NCBI GenBank assembly: GCA_002923315.1
Contig: BEHM01000031.1
Location: forward strand, 1-33,740
Reading direction: 5' to 3'
Length of the DNA: 33,740 nt
Source: a bacterium HR10
Lineage (GTDB): Bacteria; Acidobacteriota; Blastocatellia; HR10
Positions within the stretch are counted from its first letter, which is position 1. Each line of letters begins with the position of its first letter. Below are positions 31,769 to 33,740 of this stretch, piece after piece. A model generated the notes under the pieces. It had not been told where the DNA came from and did not search any database. It saw nothing but the letters and a program-made list of their open reading frames with translations. A program made the translations under genes and the position numbers.

Positions 31769-33740
31769 TCAGAAGGTGATGCGCAAAGCAACCTGTACCT
31801 GCCGAGCAGGGCCCGTGACGGCTGGCTCGCCGAAGCTGGGAACCGCCCCCCTCACCCCATCCCGGAACCGCCGAGGCACGGGGCCGACGAACTCCGCGGC
31901 TCCGTAGACGGTGTTCACCTCGGTCACATTCACCCGGTTGAAGAGGTTGAAGAACTCAATCAGCGGCTCCACCACCACCCGCTCCGTCACCGCCACCCGC
32001 CGCGACAGCCGCACATCCACCTGCGCAAACCGATCCCCCCGATACGTGTTCCGCCCAATCGCCCCCACCCGATCCGGCCCCCACTCCAAATCCCCATTCA
32101 CATCAAACCCCGTGAAAATCGATACATACCGCGGACTCTGCACCGTCGCAATCACCCCCAGCTTGAACTCCCGCGTCAGCCACCACCGCCGCGGCCCCTC
32201 CCCCAACACGCTCACCACCAACCGCTGCCCCACATGCTGATTGGACAGCCCCCAATCGAGGCGGGCGTTCTGTGGGTCCTGGAAGAGATCGCGGAATGTA
32301 TACCCGGTCGGGTAATCCAGCGTCTTTGAGAACGTGTAGTTGAGATTGAAGCTGATGTTATGGCTCATCCGTTTGGCCACGGTGAGGAACCCACCGTGGT
32401 AGGAAGAGTCCACCCCCGGGAAAGATAGATGAACAATCCCCACAAGAGGGGATTTCGGCTGATAGAGGACTTTCCCGTACGGCGTCGTCCCCACACGCTG
32501 CGCATTGAGCTGAATCCCCGAGCTGGGGACCTTGAGCCCGCGGACCCCTAGATACCCAATGCCCGCACTCATCCCACCCGGAAGCTCATACTGAACCTGC
32601 ATGCTCCATTGAACGGCGTACGGATTCACCATATCCCTCACCAGATTCGTGAACGCATTATAAGCGAGCGGCCCCGTGGGGAACTGGTTCTGTTGGACGA
32701 AGCGCTGGAAGGCAGGACCTGAGGTGAATGGTCCGGGGATGACGTTGGCGGTCACGCATGGGGTGGAGGCGGAGCTGAAGAAACTCGCCCTCGGAGCATC
32801 AAAGAGGGCGATGATATCCGCCCCCCCACCGACGCACGTGAGCTGATTCACAAGGCGAGACCACATGTGCGGCCCTACGAAGACACCGGCCCCCGCGCGA
32901 ATCACCCCCTTGCCATTGGCGAAGCCATAGGCGAGACCCACACGAGGCTGAATGTTGTTCTTATCCGTCGTAATCCCGAAATCGGCCACCGTCTCCAAGT
33001 AGTATCGGAAGCCGTAGGTGAGCGTCAGTTGCTGACGCTTCCACTGATCCTGGACGAAGAACTCGTAGATCTGATGGTTGTATTTGGTCCGCGCGTTCTC
33101 CTCGTAGATCCGATTGGGAAAGAGTCGGTTGGGATCGCGCGTCGGCAGTGGTTGCCCTCGAACGATCCCCACCGCGAAGAAGACCGGCACAGGACGACCG
33201 AAGGGGGGGAGTCCGAAGAAGCTCTCCGGCGTGAAGATCGCCAGCCCCGGGATGGTCAACGACCAGAGCAGGTCATTCCGAATATGATCCACCACTGCCC
33301 CCACCTTCAATTCATGCCCGGAGAACACGCGGCTCGCCGTATTGCTCCATTGGAATCGCTCCTCCCGGTAGAAATCAGCCGGACCTATATGCTTTCCGAA
33401 GTCGGCCAGATTGGGGAGCTCCAGATTGGGCTCGAACGAGAGGGGAGTGTTTGTGAAGGACTTCCGCGAATACTGGAAGAAGGCCTGATTGACGAAGGAA
33501 GCCCCACCAATCGAAGTCACATTGGCCATGAGCGACTGGCTCCGCACCAGATTCTCCCGAAACGTGGACGGCCCCCCAATCCCTCCGGGCGTGCTGGGGA
33601 AGTTCCCATTGCGCTGATCCGCGAAGCTGTAGCGCGCAAAGACCGTGTGCTTCTCCCTCACCTGCGCATCCCCCCGCACCAGGAAATAATCGTGATCCCG
33701 CGTCTGCAACTGCTCCAACACCTCCTCCGATAACCCCAAC
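31769..33740 (-). CDS. Oar-type TonB-dependent receptor, C-terminal two thirds (5' end outside window)
   Basis: About 656 residues are visible. The frame is open to the right edge, so the signal peptide, carboxypeptidase-regulatory-like domain and plug are outside the window. Residues matching the frameshifted receptor at 24367 begin at once (GLSEE then DHDYFLVR) and continue through barrel segments such as TFRENLVRSQS, FEPNLELPNLADFGKHI, FGLPPFGRPVPVFFA, FNLNYTFSKTLDYPTGYTFR and the terminal strand RQVQVALRITF. The two receptors are close paralogues. Bases about 31975-32250 use almost only G-ending codons on the coding strand, unlike the rest of the gene. It heads the flavoprotein and ferredoxin module. 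Confidence 0.93.
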   Translation of the reverse strand, partial: LGLSEEVLEQLQTRDHDYFLVRGDAQVREKHTVFARYSFADQRNGNFPSTPGGIGGPSTFRENLVRSQSLMANVTSIGGASFVNQAFFQYSRKSFTNTPLSFEPNLELPNLADFGKHIGPADFYREERFQWSNTASRVFSGHELKVGAVVDHIRNDLLWSLTIPGLAIFTPESFFGLPPFGRPVPVFFAVGIVRGQPLPTRDPNRLFPNRIYEENARTKYNHQIYEFFVQDQWKRQQLTLTYGFRYYLETVADFGITTDKNNIQPRVGLAYGFANGKGVIRAGAGVFVGPHMWSRLVNQLTCVGGGADIIALFDAPRASFFSSASTPCVTANVIPGPFTSGPAFQRFVQQNQFPTGPLAYNAFTNLVRDMVNPYAVQWSMQVQYELPGGMSAGIGYLGVRGLKVPSSGIQLNAQRVGTTPYGKVLYQPKSPLVGIVHLSFPGVDSSYHGGFLTVAKRMSHNISFNLNYTFSKTLDYPTGYTFRDLFQDPQNARLDWGLSNQHVGQRLVVSVLGEGPRRWWLTREFKLGVIATVQSPRYVSIFTGFDVNGDLEWGPDRVGAIGRNTYRGDRFAQVDVRLSRRVAVTERVVVEPLIEFFNLFNRVNVTEVNTVYGAAEFVGPVPRRFRDGVRGAVPSFGEPAVTGPARQVQVALRITF

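Noticed and set aside
1-33740. CRISPR arrays, tRNA or rRNA genes, insertion sequences and integrase genes
   Set aside because: None were seen; the spacers are too short or lack the required repeats or structures.

Overview
The window is a dense run of about 31 protein genes and gene remnants. All lie on the minus strand, so transcription runs from high to low coordinates. Most neighbours overlap by a few bases (ATGA, GTGA or TGATG) or are less than 50 bases apart, and many starts have a purine-rich Shine-Dalgarno sequence. There are no rRNA, tRNA, CRISPR, phage or transposase genes. Four long outer-membrane TonB-dependent receptors of the Oar type (N-terminal carboxypeptidase-regulatory-like domain, about 990 residues) are accompanied by a large set of oxygenases. 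With the apparently high GC content, this suggests an environmental aerobe, most likely Acidobacteriota. That assignment is inferred from gene style only.

Regions in transcription order (right to left): (A) 33740-27344: a receptor cut by the window edge, an AprA/fumarate-reductase-like flavoprotein, a 2x[4Fe-4S] ferredoxin, a ferritin-like di-iron protein, an SDR with an altered active site, and an SDR that closely matches cis-dihydrodiol dehydrogenases (BphB/NahB type). (B) 27329-21973: a receptor broken by a one-base frameshift, then a Rieske dioxygenase alpha and beta pair and a single-domain cupin. (C) 21913-13434: a receptor reduced to its two ends, two MFS transporters, an IDI-like Nudix protein lacking the catalytic cysteine, an Asp-box propeller protein, a NahE/PhdJ-like hydratase-aldolase, a haem-oxygenase-like di-iron protein, and two SDRs. 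(D) 13361-5549: an intact receptor, a methyltransferase, LigA and LigB extradiol dioxygenase subunits, a gentisate/1-hydroxy-2-naphthoate dioxygenase-like bicupin, a cytochrome c and a metallophosphoesterase. (E) 5548-1: a decayed Rieske fragment, a two-component-type flavin monooxygenase, a second Rieske alpha and beta pair, an NMT1-like binding protein without a signal peptide, and a molybdopterin oxidoreductase that runs off the left edge.

Taken together the genes look like a catabolic locus for a multi-ring or substituted aromatic compound. The inferred flow is uptake through TonB receptors, Rieske dihydroxylation, dehydrogenation of the cis-dihydrodiol, extradiol ring opening by LigAB, hydratase-aldolase side-chain removal giving pyruvate and an aromatic aldehyde, and cleavage of the resulting hydroxy-acid by the bicupin. 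The isomerase (NahD type), the aldehyde dehydrogenase (NahF/PhdK type) and a dedicated Rieske ferredoxin reductase are not in the window. The substrate cannot be read from the sequence. The damaged receptors and the Rieske remnant show that the locus has undergone duplication and decay.
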